NCBI GenBank assembly: GCA_964352475.1 | Contig: CAYGSL010000022.1 | Location: forward strand, 1 to 64,000 | Length of the DNA: 64,000 nt | Source of the DNA: JAUIET01 sp964352475 | Lineage (GTDB): Bacteria; Pseudomonadota; Gammaproteobacteria; Pseudomonadales; JAUIET01 | Direction: 5' to 3' | In this document: piece by piece, positions 63,073 to 64,000 of the stretch | How positions within the stretch are numbered: the stretch's first letter is position 1 | How the letters are laid out: every line of letters begins with the position of its first letter | The notes under the pieces: model-generated | The model's database searches: none | Told to the model about the DNA's origin: nothing | What the model saw: only the letters and a program-made list of their open reading frames with translations | Program-made: the position numbers and the translations under genes

Positions 63073-64000
63073 TCCGAATTAGCAGCGAATTCGATGCGGG
63101 GAATATTGAATGCGTGAGCTGCGAAAACGCCAGCGACATACAGCTCAATATCAGAAAAGATAATAATTCCGATTTTTATCAATGGTTTTATTTTCGATTA
63201 AGCGGCGCGGCCGATACTGCGTGTAGCCTAAAATTCCTGAATGCGGCGGGTGCTGCTTACCCAGGCGGTTGGCAAAATTATCAAGCGGTAGCTTCCTATG
63301 ACAGAGACATATGGTTTCGTGTACCAACACGCTTTGAAAATGGTTGCCTGATCATTGATATCACACCCGACCTGGACAGCATCTACTTTGCCTATTTCGC
63401 GCCGTATAGTCTTGAGCGCCACAGCGATCTAGTCAACAACACCTTACGCTCTCCGCTTGTTGCGCTCACTGTATTGGGCAGCACATGCGACGGGCGAGAC
63501 ATTGATTGTTTGACCATAGGTGAAGATTCCGAGAATAAAAAACACTACTGGGCGATAGCTCGCCAACATCCTGGCGAAACCATGGCTGAATGGTGGATGG
63601 AAGGATTTCTTGACCGTCTATTGGATGAAGACGATGCCGTGTCTCGTGCGTTACTTGAGAACATCGTTTTCCATATTGTGCCAAATATGAACCCCGACGG
63701 CAGTTTTCGTGGCCATCTGCGCACCAACGCAGTTGGCGCAAACCTGAATCGTGAGTGGGCTGAGCCCAGTGAAGAACGAAGCCCGGAAGTGTTCTTTGTC
63801 AGGCGCGAAATGCAACGAACAGGCGTTGATTTCTGTTTAGACGTGCACGGCGACGAAGCTTTACCGTATAACTTTATCGCTGGTACCGAGGGCGTAGAAC
63901 AGTGGAACGATGCACGTAACGAAGTACTGATTGGTTTTAAGAAAACCTTGCAAGCGATAAATCCGGACTTTCAGATAGCGAATGGATACCCTCCAAACCC
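63069..64000 (+). CDS. M14-family zinc carboxypeptidase (AGBL/cytosolic carboxypeptidase-like), cut by window end
   Basis: At least 310 residues, continuing beyond the window. The N-terminal beta domain (about 1-115, with YQWFYFRLSG) precedes an M14 catalytic domain: zinc motif RQHPGETMAEWW (HxxE), NMNPDGSFRGHLRTNAVGANLNREW and DVHGDEALPYNF. The order is that of the bacterial AGBL/CCP-like branch, which trims C-terminal residues such as glutamates. The start ATG 63069 overlaps the previous stop. The frame was not closed because the window ends. Confidence 0.9.
   Translation, partial: MIRISSEFDAGNIECVSCENASDIQLNIRKDNNSDFYQWFYFRLSGAADTACSLKFLNAAGAAYPGGWQNYQAVASYDRDIWFRVPTRFENGCLIIDITPDLDSIYFAYFAPYSLERHSDLVNNTLRSPLVALTVLGSTCDGRDIDCLTIGEDSENKKHYWAIARQHPGETMAEWWMEGFLDRLLDEDDAVSRALLENIVFHIVPNMNPDGSFRGHLRTNAVGANLNREWAEPSEERSPEVFFVRREMQRTGVDFCLDVHGDEALPYNFIAGTEGVEQWNDARNEVLIGFKKTLQAINPDFQIANGYPPN

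Noticed and set aside
1..64000. tRNA, rRNA, riboswitch or prophage
   Set aside because: No cloverleaf, rRNA stretch, known riboswitch core or phage structural gene was recognised on reading; a tRNAscan, Rfam and phage search would settle this.

Overview
The window reads as chromosome of a free-living, aerobic, probably marine gammaproteobacterium. This rests on family content, not on a marker gene: there is no rRNA or tRNA here. Pointers are peptide chain release factor 3, an aconitase A-fumarase C pair, DgkA, a Slam-like outer-membrane protein, an ECF41 sigma factor, two DUF3604 proteins, and several lipid or aromatic catabolism families (enoyl-CoA hydratase, thiolase, HSL-type esterases, luciferase-like monooxygenase). 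Genes are dense, with many 4-bp start/stop overlaps. There are four 100-N scaffold gaps; three of them lie between identical short flanks.

Layout. 1-2.6 kb is an accessory patch: a VapBC-type toxin-antitoxin pair, a REP-associated tyrosine transposase, a transposase fragment, and a cassette-like ORF whose stop codon sits in an attC-like site. 2.6-13.4 kb holds ordinary metabolic and stress genes: phosphotransferase, deazaflavin-type nitroreductase, YHS protein, AraC regulator, DUF1445 hydro-lyase, SDR, DsbA-like protein, DgkA, MOSC protein, crotonase, monooxygenase, purple-acid-phosphatase-like protein and a TIGR03084-like protein. 13.8-22.2 kb is a long co-directional block: DUF3604 protein, MacA-like adaptor, ABC ATPase, MacB-like permease, second DUF3604 protein, HSL esterase and TlpA-like thioredoxin. 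22.2-33.5 kb has an acyltransferase with SGNH domain, RF3, thiolase, DUF72, a Tat-signal MDR oxidoreductase, glutathione peroxidase, a second HSL esterase and an omega-amidase-type nitrilase. 33.5-42 kb has a TPR membrane protein, an OsmC-like protein, fumC, acnA and two VOC proteins. 42-48.3 kb has a pentanucleotide-repeat locus, a molybdopterin oxidoreductase, an ECF41 sigma factor with a membrane partner and an apparent self-controlled promoter, an arsR-arsI pair with an operator-promoter that suggests leaderless translation, and an orphan FetB-like permease. 48.7-55.9 kb has MBL-fold hydrolases, a second MOSC protein, an atypical Nramp transporter, a PF10118 metal hydrolase and an AraC regulator. 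55.9-61.1 kb is an envelope/secretion cluster: L,D-transpeptidase, a secreted protein with MNP(I/V)DP repeats and a TbpB-like C-terminus, a LapG-like protease, and a divergent Slam-like TPR/beta-barrel protein. 61.2-64 kb has a luciferase-like monooxygenase, an NAD(P)-binding protein and an M14 peptidase cut by the window end.

The strongest candidates for under-described systems are the Slam/repeat-cargo/LapG cluster (a type XI-like secretion locus) and the DUF3604-MacAB-DUF3604-esterase-thioredoxin block. The ECF41 promoter, the ArsR promoter architecture, the pentanucleotide repeat and the attC-like site are smaller findings read directly from the DNA.
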